Assembly (NCBI GenBank): GCA_041311015.1
Contig: JBFYKG010000012.1
Location: forward strand, 1 to 24,586
From: Fluviibacter sp041311015
GTDB taxonomy: Bacteria; Pseudomonadota; Gammaproteobacteria; Burkholderiales; Rhodocyclaceae
Length of the DNA stretch: 24,586 nucleotides
Reading direction: 5' to 3'
Shown: piece by piece, positions 13,034 to 21,788 of the stretch
Numbering within the stretch: the stretch's first letter is position 1
Layout of the letters: the number at the start of each line of letters is the position of its first letter
The notes under the pieces: generated by a model
What the model was told of the DNA's origin: nothing
Database searches by the model: none
What the model saw: the letters and a program-made list of their open reading frames with translations, nothing else
Made by a program: the position numbers and the translations under genes

Positions 13034-16000
13034 ATGCTGCCTGATTTCATTCACCTGCGCCTGCATTCCGAATACTCGATCACGGATGGGATTGTCCGTA
13101 TCGACAAGGCGGTGACGAGTGCGCGGGACGATGGTCAGCCGGCGCTGGCGCTGACGGATCTGGGCAACGTGTTCGGGTTGGTCAAGTTCTATCAGGCCGC
13201 CCGCAAGGCCGGGGTAAAACCTTTGCTGGGTGCCGACCTCTGGGTCGGTAACCCGCAGGACCCGGATGAGGCAAGCCGTTTGTTACTGCTGTGCCGGAAC
13301 AACGAGGGTTATCGACAGCTTTGTGAGTTGCTCAGTCGCGGTGCACTGTTTACGGGTCGGCGCGAACGTGTGGTGCTCGATCCGGCATGGTTTAACGAGA
13401 TCGGTTGCAATGGGCTGATTGCATTGTCGGGTGCAGCCGAGGGTGATGTAGGCCAGGCCATTCTGCAGGGCCGTCGCGACGAAGCCGTGTTGCGGGCGCA
13501 GGCCTGGAAGCGCCTGTTTGGCGATGCCTATTATCTCGAGGTGCAGCGTTACGGGCGCCCCGATGAGGAAGTATTGGTCGCGCAGACGGCCGCGATCTCA
13601 CTGGATCTGGATATTCCGGTGGTGGCAACGCATCCGATCCAGTTTGTGGCTCGCGATGATTTCCGGGCGCACGATGCGCGCGTCTGTATTGCCACCGGTT
13701 ACACACTGGCCGATAAACGGCGGCCACGGGTATTTACGGAGCAGCAGTATTTCCAGACGCGGGCTGATATGGCCGAGCGCTTTTCGGATATGCCGCAGGC
13801 CTTGGCGAACGCGGTGGAAGTAGCGAAGCGCTGTAATGTCACGCTGACCCTAGGCAAGAGTTTTCTACCGGATTTTCCGACGCCCCAGGGCGAAGGACTG
13901 GATGACTTCCTGATCGCTGAAGCGAAACGTGGGCTAGAACAGCGTTTGGCGCAGCTGTATCCGGATAGTGCTGCTCGTGAATCGAAGCGCGCCGAATACG
14001 AGGACCGCCTGACCTTCGAATGCGACACCATCATCCAGATGGGCTTTCCAGGGTATTTCCTGATCGTGGCCGACTTTATCAACTGGGCCAAGAACAATGG
14101 TGTGCCGGTCGGGCCGGGCCGGGGATCGGGGGCCGGTTCGCTGGTGGCGTATTCCCTGGGTATTACCGATCTGGACCCACTGGCGTATGCGCTGCTGTTT
14201 GAACGATTCCTGAATCCGGAGCGGGTGTCGATGCCCGACTTCGATATCGACTTCTGCCAGGACAACCGCTGGAAGGTGATCGAGTACGTGCGCCAGAAGT
14301 ACGGCGCCGATGCCGTATCGCAGATCGCGACCTTCGGCACGATGTCGTCGAAGGCAGTGATTCGCGATGCGGGCCGCGTGCTGGATCTACCGTACAACTT
14401 CTGTGACCAGCTCTCGAAGCTGATACCGGTGGTGCAGAACCGGCCGGTGTCGCTGACCGAGGCCTTGGTCGCCGAACCACAGTTGCAGGAACGTTACGAG
14501 CGTGAAGAAGAGGTCAAGGAACTCTTTACGCTGGCCAACAAGCTGGAAGATCTGACGCGCAATGTGGGCATGCATGCGGGCGGTGTGCTGATCGCGCCGG
14601 GCAAGCTGACGGACTTCTGCCCACTCTATGTGCAGCCGGGTGGCGACGCGGTGGTGAGCCAGTTCGACAAGGACGATGTGGAAAAAGTCGGACTGGTGAA
14701 GTTCGACTTTCTGGGCCTGCGTAACTTGACGATTATCGAGCTGGCGCTCGACTACGTGAAGCGTTTAACGGGCGAACGCCCCGATCTGAGTGCGCTGGCC
14801 TTTGATGACCCCGAGGCCTACCAGATTCTGAAGGACGCCAATACGACGGCGATCTTCCAGGTGGAATCGGAAGGCATGAAGAAGCTGCTCAAGAAGCTGG
14901 CGCCCGACCGTTTCGAAGACATCATCGCCGTGCTGGCACTCTACCGGCCGGGCCCGCTGGGTTCGGGCATGGTGGACGATTTTATTCTGCGCAAAAAGGG
15001 GCTGCAGAAGATCGACTACTTCCACGAGTCGCTCAAGGCCTGCCTGACGCCAACCTATGGCGTGATCGTGTATCAGGAACAGGTGATGCAGATCTCGCAG
15101 CTGATCGGCGGCTATACGCTGGGCGCAGCCGATATGCTGCGCCGGGCGATGGGTAAGAAGAAGCCTGAGGAGATGGCCGAACATCGCGGCATCTTTAATG
15201 AGGGTGCGACGCAGAGCGGGATCGACGGCAAGCTGGCCATGCAGCTGTTTGACCTGATGGAAAAGTTTGCTGAGTACGGCTTTAACAAGTCGCACACGGC
15301 GGCCTATGCGGTGGTGACGTATCACACCGCCTGGCTCAAGGCGCACCATGCCGCGGCTTTTATGGCGGCGACCTTATCCTCGGACATGGATAACACCGAC
15401 ACGGTGAAGATCTTCCATGATGACGCCAAGGCCAACGGGCTGACGATTCTGGGGCCGGATGTGAATACGTCCGAGTTCCGCTTTGCGCCAGTCGATGCCA
15501 AAACAATCCGGTACGGCTTGGGCGCCGTCAAAGGCACGGGCGAAAACGCAGTGACGGCCATTATCGGGGCCCGCGAATCCGGTGGCCCTTTCAAGGACAT
15601 TTTCGATTTCTGCCACCGGGTGGATCGCCGTATCGTGAATCGCCGGGCGATGGAAGCGTTGATCCGGGCCGGTGCCTTTGATGCGATCGACAGTGAGCGC
15701 GCCCGGGTGCTGGCGCAGCTGGGGCTGGCCATCGAAACCGCCGACCAGGCAGCTGCAAACGCGCATCAGAATTCGTTATTCGGCATGGATGATGTGGCGC
15801 CGGCGACTCAGGCCCGACCCGGTTCGGCCGATGCACAGTATCCGGTGTGGAGTGATCGCCAGAAACTGATTGAAGAGAAATCCGCATTGGGCTTCTTCTT
15901 CTCGAATCACCCCTTCTCGATTGTGCGTGATGAAGTCCGCACGCTGTGCCCGACGCCGATCAGTCGTCTGGAAGCCGGGCGCGATGCCACGATCGTGGCC

Positions 16001-16537
16001 GGGATTGTGACCGAGGTGCGCACGCAAATGACCCGGCGCGGCAAGATGGCGTTCGTGACGCTGGACGATGGCGATGGCCGGATCGAGGCGGCCGTGTTCA
16101 GCGAACTCTTTGATGCCCAGCGTCATAAACTGCGCATGGACGAATTGCTGCTGGTCGAGGGCAAGGTCAGTCGCGATGAATTCCGGGATGCGCTCAAGTT
16201 GGGCGTTGACCGCTTGCTGACCTTTAACGAGGCACGGGCGCAGTGGGCCAGCCGGTTACGGTTGGATCTGCGTGAACTCGATCTGAAAGCGCTGGGCGGG
16301 GTGCGCCGCATTCATGATCTGTTGCAGCCCTTTGCCCAGATGGCGGAGTCGAGTACGACGAAGGGCTGCCCGGTGACGCTGACCTACAGCAATGGCAAGG
16401 CCGAAGCAGAGCTGGAGCTCGGCGACAGCCTGCGCGTGCGACCCGATACCGATCTGATCGATGCCTTACGCGGTCTCGTCGGTCGCGACCGGGTCCGACT
16501 GGACTATCAGCTGGGCGCGCAGCAACGCGTCCGTTAG
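13034..16537 (+). CDS. dnaE: DnaE, DNA polymerase III alpha subunit
   Basis: A 1,167-residue C-family replicative polymerase, close to E. coli DnaE (1,160). The N-terminal PHP domain begins HLRLHSEYS (8-16); the first metal-ligand position of the HxH motif is arginine (RLH), as in E. coli, so intrinsic proofreading is probably lost and DnaQ epsilon should proofread. The palm carries GPGRGSGAGSLVAY (360-373) and the catalytic aspartates in PDFDIDFC (401-408, probably Asp404 and Asp406). A GMHAGGVLIAPG segment, the beta-binding region, the OB fold (ATIVAGIVTEVRTQMTRRGK near 985-1005) and the tau-binding C terminus follow. There is no clear Shine-Dalgarno before ATG 13034. Its last 72 bp overlap the 3' end of the convergent sulP-type gene, and conserved-looking sequence runs into that overlap. 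Confidence 0.98.
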   Translation: MLPDFIHLRLHSEYSITDGIVRIDKAVTSARDDGQPALALTDLGNVFGLVKFYQAARKAGVKPLLGADLWVGNPQDPDEASRLLLLCRNNEGYRQLCELLSRGALFTGRRERVVLDPAWFNEIGCNGLIALSGAAEGDVGQAILQGRRDEAVLRAQAWKRLFGDAYYLEVQRYGRPDEEVLVAQTAAISLDLDIPVVATHPIQFVARDDFRAHDARVCIATGYTLADKRRPRVFTEQQYFQTRADMAERFSDMPQALANAVEVAKRCNVTLTLGKSFLPDFPTPQGEGLDDFLIAEAKRGLEQRLAQLYPDSAARESKRAEYEDRLTFECDTIIQMGFPGYFLIVADFINWAKNNGVPVGPGRGSGAGSLVAYSLGITDLDPLAYALLFERFLNPERVSMPDFDIDFCQDNRWKVIEYVRQKYGADAVSQIATFGTMSSKAVIRDAGRVLDLPYNFCDQLSKLIPVVQNRPVSLTEALVAEPQLQERYEREEEVKELFTLANKLEDLTRNVGMHAGGVLIAPGKLTDFCPLYVQPGGDAVVSQFDKDDVEKVGLVKFDFLGLRNLTIIELALDYVKRLTGERPDLSALAFDDPEAYQILKDANTTAIFQVESEGMKKLLKKLAPDRFEDIIAVLALYRPGPLGSGMVDDFILRKKGLQKIDYFHESLKACLTPTYGVIVYQEQVMQISQLIGGYTLGAADMLRRAMGKKKPEEMAEHRGIFNEGATQSGIDGKLAMQLFDLMEKFAEYGFNKSHTAAYAVVTYHTAWLKAHHAAAFMAATLSSDMDNTDTVKIFHDDAKANGLTILGPDVNTSEFRFAPVDAKTIRYGLGAVKGTGENAVTAIIGARESGGPFKDIFDFCHRVDRRIVNRRAMEALIRAGAFDAIDSERARVLAQLGLAIETADQAAANAHQNSLFGMDDVAPATQARPGSADAQYPVWSDRQKLIEEKSALGFFFSNHPFSIVRDEVRTLCPTPISRLEAGRDATIVAGIVTEVRTQMTRRGKMAFVTLDDGDGRIEAAVFSELFDAQRHKLRMDELLLVEGKVSRDEFRDALKLGVDRLLTFNEARAQWASRLRLDLRELDLKALGGVRRIHDLLQPFAQMAESSTTKGCPVTLTYSNGKAEAELELGDSLRVRPDTDLIDALRGLVGRDRVRLDYQLGAQQRVR

Positions 16538-18229
16538 GCTATAGCTGATACCGCGTGGGCCGAGTGTTTCGGCAAAGCCCGAACGCTCGATCATCGAAGC
16601 CGGCTGGTTGTTCAGGCTGCAGATAATAAGCTGGCCACCGATCTTGGAAAGCGTCCGGTTCAGTGTTTGCAGAATATCCAGACCGGTCGTGTCCAGCGAC
16701 ACCGTTTTAGACATGTCGAGTATCAGCACCCGGGTGTGATGCTTCGGATCGGCCACCAGTTCCTCTAGCTTACCGATCGATGCGAAGAAGAGTGAACCGT
16801 AGATCTTGAATGCGGCAATATGCGATTCACCCCGGTCGTTACTCAGTGCGCCGGAGCCATAATAATCTTCCAGCGGGATCCGCTCGACCTGAGTCAGGTC
16901 GGACATGCGATACAGGTAGAACAGGCAGGCGAGGATCATGCCCAGCTCAACCGCCAGCGTCAGGTCAAAGACCACGGTGACGATGAAGGTAGAGACCAGA
17001 ATGATGCGGTAGGGCATCGGGTAGCGTTTGAGCACGACAAACTCGTGCCACTCCCCCATGTTCCAGGCAACCAGCATCAGAATCGCCGAGAGGGCGGGCA
17101 GCGGAACGTACACAGCGGCCGGGGCAGCGACCAGGACCACCAACAGCAGGGTGAGCGCATGGAAGATCCCGGCGAAAGGGGAGCGGCCACCGGCACGCAC
17201 GTTGGTTGAGGTCCGTGCAATGGCGCCCGTGGCGGCAAAACCCCCGAATAGCGGGGCCACGATGTTGGCAATCCCCTGAGCCATGAGTTCCTGATTCGGG
17301 TCATGCCGGTCGTCGATCGCGGCATCGGCAACGCGCGCCGAGAGCAGCGATTCGATGGCGCCAAGCAGGGCAATGGCAATGGCTGGCTGGATCAGCTGGT
17401 TGAGGGTAGAGAGTGTGAGTGATGGCAGGGCCAGGGCGGGGATATCCCGCGGGATACCTCCGAACTTAGAGCCAATGGTTTCTACCGGAAACTGGAAGAT
17501 GGCCTGGGCGGCGGTTGCAGCCAGCAGTAGGGCGAGTGGACCGGGGATTTTGCCCAGTGCCGGAACCCAGCGCGTGACCTGCTTGTTCCAGAGGATCAGC
17601 GCCACGAGGGAGGTTGCAGACATTGCAACCGTTGGCATGCTCATGGTGCCGGCGTAGTGCCATAGCGTCTCCATCCGTTCGAAGAACTCGGCGGGCATGC
17701 TGGGGATCTGTAGACCAAAGAAATCCTTGATCTGGCTCATGAAGATCACCACGGCAATCCCGTTGGTGAAGCCGATGACCACGCTGATGGGAATGAAGCG
17801 GATCAGTACGCCCATCTTGGTCAGTCCCATGATGAAGAGCAGGACGCCGGCGATGATGGTGGCGACCATCAGGTTCTGGAAACCGTAAATGCTGACAATG
17901 CCAAAGACGATGGGGATAAAGGCGCCAGTGGGGCCCCCGATCTGCACGCGAGAACCCCCGAACACCGAGATGATGAAACCGGCAACGATAGCGGTCCAGA
18001 TGCCGGCAGTGGGTGAGCACCCCGAGGCGATGGCAAAGGCAATGGCCAGTGGTAGCGCCAGAACACCCACAGTCACGCCGGCCGCCATATCCTTGGCCAG
18101 CAGCTCCGGCGTGTAATCCTTGAGGCAGTCCAGTAGTTTCGGGCGGAAGCGGGCGAGCGGCAATTTACCCGTCAACTTGTCGGTAAATCCTGTTGACGAT
18201 ATGGCCTCGGTACTCTCGACCCCGCTCAT
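16466..18229 (-). CDS. SulP-family anion transporter with STAS domain
   Basis: A 587-residue inner-membrane anion permease. The N-terminal part (to about residue 430) has 12-14 hydrophobic segments including the SulP signature LALPLAIAFAIASGCSP near 57-73 and IGGPTGAFI near 95-103. The C-terminal STAS domain (about 455-575) carries LDMSKTVSLDTTGLD, the ligand/phosphorylation loop. Substrates in the family include sulfate, bicarbonate and C4-dicarboxylates; sequence alone does not choose. ATG 18227-18229 is preferred over ATG 18233-18235 because GGGGGAGG on the minus strand sits six bases before the former and directly abuts the latter. No cys, carbonic anhydrase or dct genes are next to it. 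The final 23 codons overlap dnaE on the other strand. Confidence 0.93.
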   Translation of the reverse strand: MSGVESTEAISSTGFTDKLTGKLPLARFRPKLLDCLKDYTPELLAKDMAAGVTVGVLALPLAIAFAIASGCSPTAGIWTAIVAGFIISVFGGSRVQIGGPTGAFIPIVFGIVSIYGFQNLMVATIIAGVLLFIMGLTKMGVLIRFIPISVVIGFTNGIAVVIFMSQIKDFFGLQIPSMPAEFFERMETLWHYAGTMSMPTVAMSATSLVALILWNKQVTRWVPALGKIPGPLALLLAATAAQAIFQFPVETIGSKFGGIPRDIPALALPSLTLSTLNQLIQPAIAIALLGAIESLLSARVADAAIDDRHDPNQELMAQGIANIVAPLFGGFAATGAIARTSTNVRAGGRSPFAGIFHALTLLLVVLVAAPAAVYVPLPALSAILMLVAWNMGEWHEFVVLKRYPMPYRIILVSTFIVTVVFDLTLAVELGMILACLFYLYRMSDLTQVERIPLEDYYGSGALSNDRGESHIAAFKIYGSLFFASIGKLEELVADPKHHTRVLILDMSKTVSLDTTGLDILQTLNRTLSKIGGQLIICSLNNQPASMIERSGFAETLGPRGISYSLTDALLRAQLIVQSDPVATDETA

Positions 18230-18235
18230 GCGCAT

Positions 18236-18243
18236 CCTCCCCC
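18236..18243 (-). promoter_or_regulatory. Strong Shine-Dalgarno that fixes the SulP start
   Basis: GGGGGAGG on the minus strand is followed directly by ATG 18233-18235 and, six bases later, by ATG 18227-18229. Only the second has usable spacing, so the shorter protein is favoured. Confidence 0.65.
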
Positions 18244-18340
18244 GTGCTGTCCATCAGCGGGAAAGTGTCTGGGTCTGTTAATGCCTATGCTGGCGCCCGT
18301 GGCTTTGCCGCCGGAATATAATTCCCTATAGTGTAACCGG
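18244..18340 (-). other. Spacer between metG and the SulP gene
   Basis: This stretch holds an AT-rich perfect dyad, GGAAT-ATA-ATTCC (18313-18325), 16 bases after the metG stop, and a short GGC/GCC hairpin beside it. No convincing terminator U tract or -35/-10 pair was found, so SulP may be read through from metG or use a weak promoter here. Confidence 0.35.
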
Positions 18341-20467
18341 TTATTTGACGCGCATGCCAGCCTGGGCGCCGGAATCCGGGCTCAGGATGTAGAGTCCCGG
18401 CGTGTTGCCGTCGCTGTCTGATGCCGCCAGGACCATCCCCTCCGATAGGCCGAATTTCATTTTGCGCGGGGCCAGGTTGGCCACCATTACCGTTAGGCGG
18501 CCGATCAGTTGTGCCGGGTCGTAGGCCGATTTAATGCCGGCGAAGACCTGGCGATACTTTGGTTGGTCGTTCTCGGTCTCGCCGATATCGAGCTGCAGAC
18601 GAATGAGTTTATCGGCACCTTCGACATGTTCGGCATTCACAATTTTGGCGATACGCAGATCGACTTTGGTGAAGTCATCGATGCTGATGTGATCGTTGGT
18701 CTGGTCTTTAGCGGCTTCCACGTTGGCGGCTTTCTTTTCGGATTTCTTGTCGTTCGATTTTTCCGCCTTGGGCGACTCGGTCGCCTGGAGGGATTCGGCG
18801 TTGGCAGCGATGAGGGCATCCACCATCGGCCGTTCGATGCGGTTCATCAGGTGCGCGTACTCGTTGATGCGGTGGCCGGCCGGCAGCGGATGGCGGGCAT
18901 CGGCCCAGGTGAGTGGCGGTGCGTTGAAGAAGCGTTCGACCTGGGTGACCAGCGCCGGCAGCACCGGCTTCAGGAGCACCGACAGGCTGCGGAACAGATT
19001 CAACGCGGTGCTGGCAACGATGTGCAGTTGTGCACGTTGCTCAGGGTCTTTAGCCAGCAACCACGGCTGCTTGTCATTGACGTAGAGGTTGGCCTCATCC
19101 GCCAGGTGCATGATCTGGCGCATGGCGCGGGCACTGTCACGCGCCTCCATGGCGGCGGCAATTTCGGTCAGCGCCTCATCGGTGATGATGCGGTCAAACA
19201 CGGTACGATCGGTCTCGCCGAGGGCGCCATCAAATTGCTTCTTGATAAAACCGGCGCAGCGGCTGGCGATGTTGACGTACTTGCCGACCAGATCGCTATT
19301 GACCTTGGCGATGAAGTCATCGAGGTTCAGGTCGATGTCTTCCATCGTGCCGTTGAGCTTGCTGGCGAAGTAGTAACGCAGCCACTCCGGGTTGAGCTTC
19401 TGTTGCAGGTAGCTCTCAGCGGTGATGAAGGTGCCACGCGACTTCGACATTTTGGCGCCATCAACAGTGAGGAAGCCGTGGGCGCAAATTCGGGTCGGCA
19501 CACGAAAACCGGCCTGGTGGAGCATGGCCGGCCAGAACAAAGCGTGGAAATAGAGAATGTCTTTGCCGATGAAGTGCACCAGTTCGGTCTTTGAACCCGC
19601 CTTCCAGACGGCGTCAAAATCACGCCCTTCTTTTTTAGCGAGTGCCTTGAAGGCGCCCATGTAACCGATGGGGGCATCGAGCCAGACGTAGAAGTACTTG
19701 CCCGGCGCATCGGGAATCGCAAAACCGAAGTAAGGCGCATCGCGCGAGATATCCCAGTCGCTGAGTTTGTTTTCACCCGGTTCGCCCAGCCACTCCTGCA
19801 TCTTGTTGGCGGCTTCGTGCTGCAGCACCGGGATGCCATCCGGCGCGCTACGCGTGAACTCGCGCAGGAACTGCTGGCAACGCGGATCAGAGAGCTTGAA
19901 GAAGTAGTGCTGCGAGGGCTTGAGCACCGGGACGCTGCCGGAAACGGCCGAGCGCGGGTTCTTTAGTTCCGACGGGGTGTAGGCCGCGCCACAGACCTCA
20001 CAGTTGTCACCGTACTGGTCCTCGGCACCACACTTGGGGCAGGTGCCTTTGATAAAGCGGTCGGGCAGGAACATGCCCTTGTCGTTGTCGTAGTACTGCT
20101 CGATCTCGCGGACGTCGATCAGACCGGCATCGCGCAGATTGCGGTAGATGGTCTCGGCACATTCGCGATTTTCATCGCTGTGCGTCGAGTGATACAGATC
20201 AAAGGCGATGTTGAAGCCCGTAAAGTCGCGCAGGTGTTCCTGGTGCACGCGGGCGATCAGCGCCTCCGGCGTAATGCCTTCCTTTTCGGCGCGCAGCATG
20301 ATCGGCGTGCCGTGCGTGTCATCGGCACAAACGTAAGTGGCCTGGTTGCCGATCAGGTTCTGGAAGCGCACCCACATATCGGTCTGGATGTATTCGACCA
20401 GGTGACCGAGGTGGATGGCGCCGTTGGCGTAGGGCAGAGCAGAGGTAACGAGCAATTGACGTGTCAT
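18341..20467 (-). CDS. metG: MetG, methionyl-tRNA synthetase
   Basis: A 708-residue class I synthetase that charges both initiator and elongator tRNA-Met. HLGH is at 19-22 and KMSKS at 339-343. The zinc knuckle has four cysteines, CPKC (143-146) and CEVC (156-159), the type 1 E. coli-like form. A lysine- and alanine-rich linker (about 570-603) leads to the C-terminal Trbp111/EMAP-like domain beginning IDDFTKVDLRIAKIV, which binds tRNA and dimerises the enzyme. ATG 20465-20467 is only a few bases downstream of a TAAAAT box (20475-20480 on the minus strand). The gene is divergent from mrp and 111 bp upstream of the SulP start, in the same direction. Confidence 0.98.
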   Translation of the reverse strand: MTRQLLVTSALPYANGAIHLGHLVEYIQTDMWVRFQNLIGNQATYVCADDTHGTPIMLRAEKEGITPEALIARVHQEHLRDFTGFNIAFDLYHSTHSDENRECAETIYRNLRDAGLIDVREIEQYYDNDKGMFLPDRFIKGTCPKCGAEDQYGDNCEVCGAAYTPSELKNPRSAVSGSVPVLKPSQHYFFKLSDPRCQQFLREFTRSAPDGIPVLQHEAANKMQEWLGEPGENKLSDWDISRDAPYFGFAIPDAPGKYFYVWLDAPIGYMGAFKALAKKEGRDFDAVWKAGSKTELVHFIGKDILYFHALFWPAMLHQAGFRVPTRICAHGFLTVDGAKMSKSRGTFITAESYLQQKLNPEWLRYYFASKLNGTMEDIDLNLDDFIAKVNSDLVGKYVNIASRCAGFIKKQFDGALGETDRTVFDRIITDEALTEIAAAMEARDSARAMRQIMHLADEANLYVNDKQPWLLAKDPEQRAQLHIVASTALNLFRSLSVLLKPVLPALVTQVERFFNAPPLTWADARHPLPAGHRINEYAHLMNRIERPMVDALIAANAESLQATESPKAEKSNDKKSEKKAANVEAAKDQTNDHISIDDFTKVDLRIAKIVNAEHVEGADKLIRLQLDIGETENDQPKYRQVFAGIKSAYDPAQLIGRLTVMVANLAPRKMKFGLSEGMVLAASDSDGNTPGLYILSPDSGAQAGMRVK

Positions 20468-20588
20468 GGCCGCAATTTTAGCCGATCAGGGCCAGACCAC
20501 GCGCGCTGCAGGGGCATTTAAGCGGGGATTTGCTTCAAAAAACGCCGTAAAATTTGCGCGTGTCCACAAATATAATCAATTAACCCCT
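20468..20588. promoter_or_regulatory. Divergent metG / mrp promoter region
   Basis: A perfect TATAAT stands at 20571-20576 on the plus strand, 12 bases before the mrp ATG, and TAAAAT at 20475-20480 on the minus strand, seven bases before the metG ATG. Neither has a TTGACA-like -35. A further TAAAAT lies at 20548-20553 on the plus strand. If the two proximal boxes are used, both messages would have leaders of only a few bases. Confidence 0.45.
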
Positions 20589-21686
20589 ATGACGACCCCC
20601 CAAGATACCACTGGCCGTGCTGCAGAGATTCTGGCTAAGCTGATCGACCCGTTCACCGCGAAACCCTATGTTCCGGCGAACCATGTGGCGAGTGCGCTGA
20701 GTTTTACGCCGGGTGAGTGGCGGGTCCGCGTACAGGTCGGGTATCCGATTGCGCGGGTTGCCACAGATATCCAGGGGCGAATTGCCACTGCATTAGCGCC
20801 CGTTGCCGGTGATACGCCGGTGCGCGTTGATGTGAGTGCCGTGATTGAGGCCCATGTGGTGCAACGGAACCTGCCCTTGCTCAAGGGGGTGAAGAATCTG
20901 ATCGCTGTGGCCTCCGGCAAGGGCGGGGTGGGCAAGAGCAGTACGGCGGTGAATCTGGCGTTGGGCCTGGCCCAGCAGGGCGCGCGCGTGGGTTTGCTCG
21001 ATGCTGACATCTACGGCCCATCGATTCCGCAGATGCTCGGGGTGGGTGGTCAGCAACCGCACTCGCCGGATGGTAAGCACATCGAAGCGATTTCGGCGCA
21101 GGGGATTGCGCTGATGTCGATTGGCTTTCTGGTGGATGCGGATTCGCCCATGGTCTGGCGCGGCCCGATGGTAACGTCGGCACTGGAGCAGCTGTTACGC
21201 GATACCCTGTGGGGTGATTTGGACTATCTGGTCGTCGACATGCCACCGGGCACGGGCGATATCCAGCTGACGCTGGCGCAAAAGGTGCCGGTCACGGGTT
21301 CGGTCATCGTCACAACGCCGCAGGACATTGCCTTACTCGACGCCCGTAAGGGTATTCGCATGTTCGAAAAGGTTGGCGTGCCGATTCTGGGCATCGTCGA
21401 GAATATGTCGGTCCATATCTGCAGCCAATGTGGCCATGCCGAGCCGATTTTCGGCGAAGGCGGTGGCGAGAGTCTGGGGGCGGATTTCCAGGTGCCGTTG
21501 CTGGGTAAATTACCGCTGGATCTGCGTATCCGACAGGGTCTGGATGCCGGTCAGCCCATCGTGGCGGCCGATCCGGAAAGCCCGATCAGCCAGCAGTACC
21601 GCGACATCGCCCTTCGGGTGGCGGGCGCGATTGCGGCCCGGGCCCGGGATATGAGCCATAAATTCCCGAAAATCGTCGTCGAATAA
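20589..21686 (+). CDS. apbC: Mrp/ApbC, iron-sulfur cluster carrier ATPase
   Basis: A 365-residue P-loop protein of the Mrp/Nbp35 family that binds and delivers Fe-S clusters in the cytoplasm. An N-terminal MIP18-like (DUF59) domain covers about residues 10-90, followed by the deviant Walker A GKGGVGKS (110-117), the LLDADIYGPSIPQML switch region (136-150) and MPPGTGDIQLTLAQ (218-231). The cluster-binding CxxC is Cys278-Cys281 (HICSQCGH). The frame is open upstream to 20466, but ATG 20589 is chosen: the protein then begins like its homologues, and the perfect TATAAT sits inside the upstream extension. There is no Shine-Dalgarno. metG-mrp divergence and mrp-dcd order are common in Burkholderiales. 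Confidence 0.93.
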   Translation: MTTPQDTTGRAAEILAKLIDPFTAKPYVPANHVASALSFTPGEWRVRVQVGYPIARVATDIQGRIATALAPVAGDTPVRVDVSAVIEAHVVQRNLPLLKGVKNLIAVASGKGGVGKSSTAVNLALGLAQQGARVGLLDADIYGPSIPQMLGVGGQQPHSPDGKHIEAISAQGIALMSIGFLVDADSPMVWRGPMVTSALEQLLRDTLWGDLDYLVVDMPPGTGDIQLTLAQKVPVTGSVIVTTPQDIALLDARKGIRMFEKVGVPILGIVENMSVHICSQCGHAEPIFGEGGGESLGADFQVPLLGKLPLDLRIRQGLDAGQPIVAADPESPISQQYRDIALRVAGAIAARARDMSHKFPKIVVE

Positions 21687-21692
21687 GGTCTT

Positions 21693-21736
21693 TTGACCGT
21701 CAATCCGGCTTGATTAGGGCCACAACAGGGTACAAT
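21693..21736 (+). promoter_or_regulatory. Possible dcd promoter and short palindrome
   Basis: TTGATT (21710-21715) and TACAAT (21731-21736) are 15 bases apart, shorter than ideal. Just after the mrp stop is a perfect 11-base palindrome, TTGACCGTCAA (21693-21703). A CCCCG/CGGGG dyad lies in the dcd leader near 21763-21774. A promoter is plausible but weakly supported. Confidence 0.35.
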
Positions 21737-21788
21737 TTCCGCCAATTTTCCTGAATTCGAGACCCCGGTCGGGGCGCCTGGAGTGGGT

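Noticed and set aside
18321..18343. Minus-strand sequence containing CACTATAGGGA, identical to the core of the phage T7 promoter, upstream of the SulP gene
   Set aside because: Only the 11-base core matches; the upstream recognition half does not, and no phage-type polymerase or other phage gene is in the window. Probably chance.
18509..19594. Open frame of 361 codons antisense to metG
   Set aside because: It is a shadow of metG; the translation is low in recognisable structure and no start signal was found.
20466..20588. Longer N terminus for Mrp (41 extra residues)
   Set aside because: The extension covers the intergenic promoter region, overlaps the metG start codon and is unlike family N termini.
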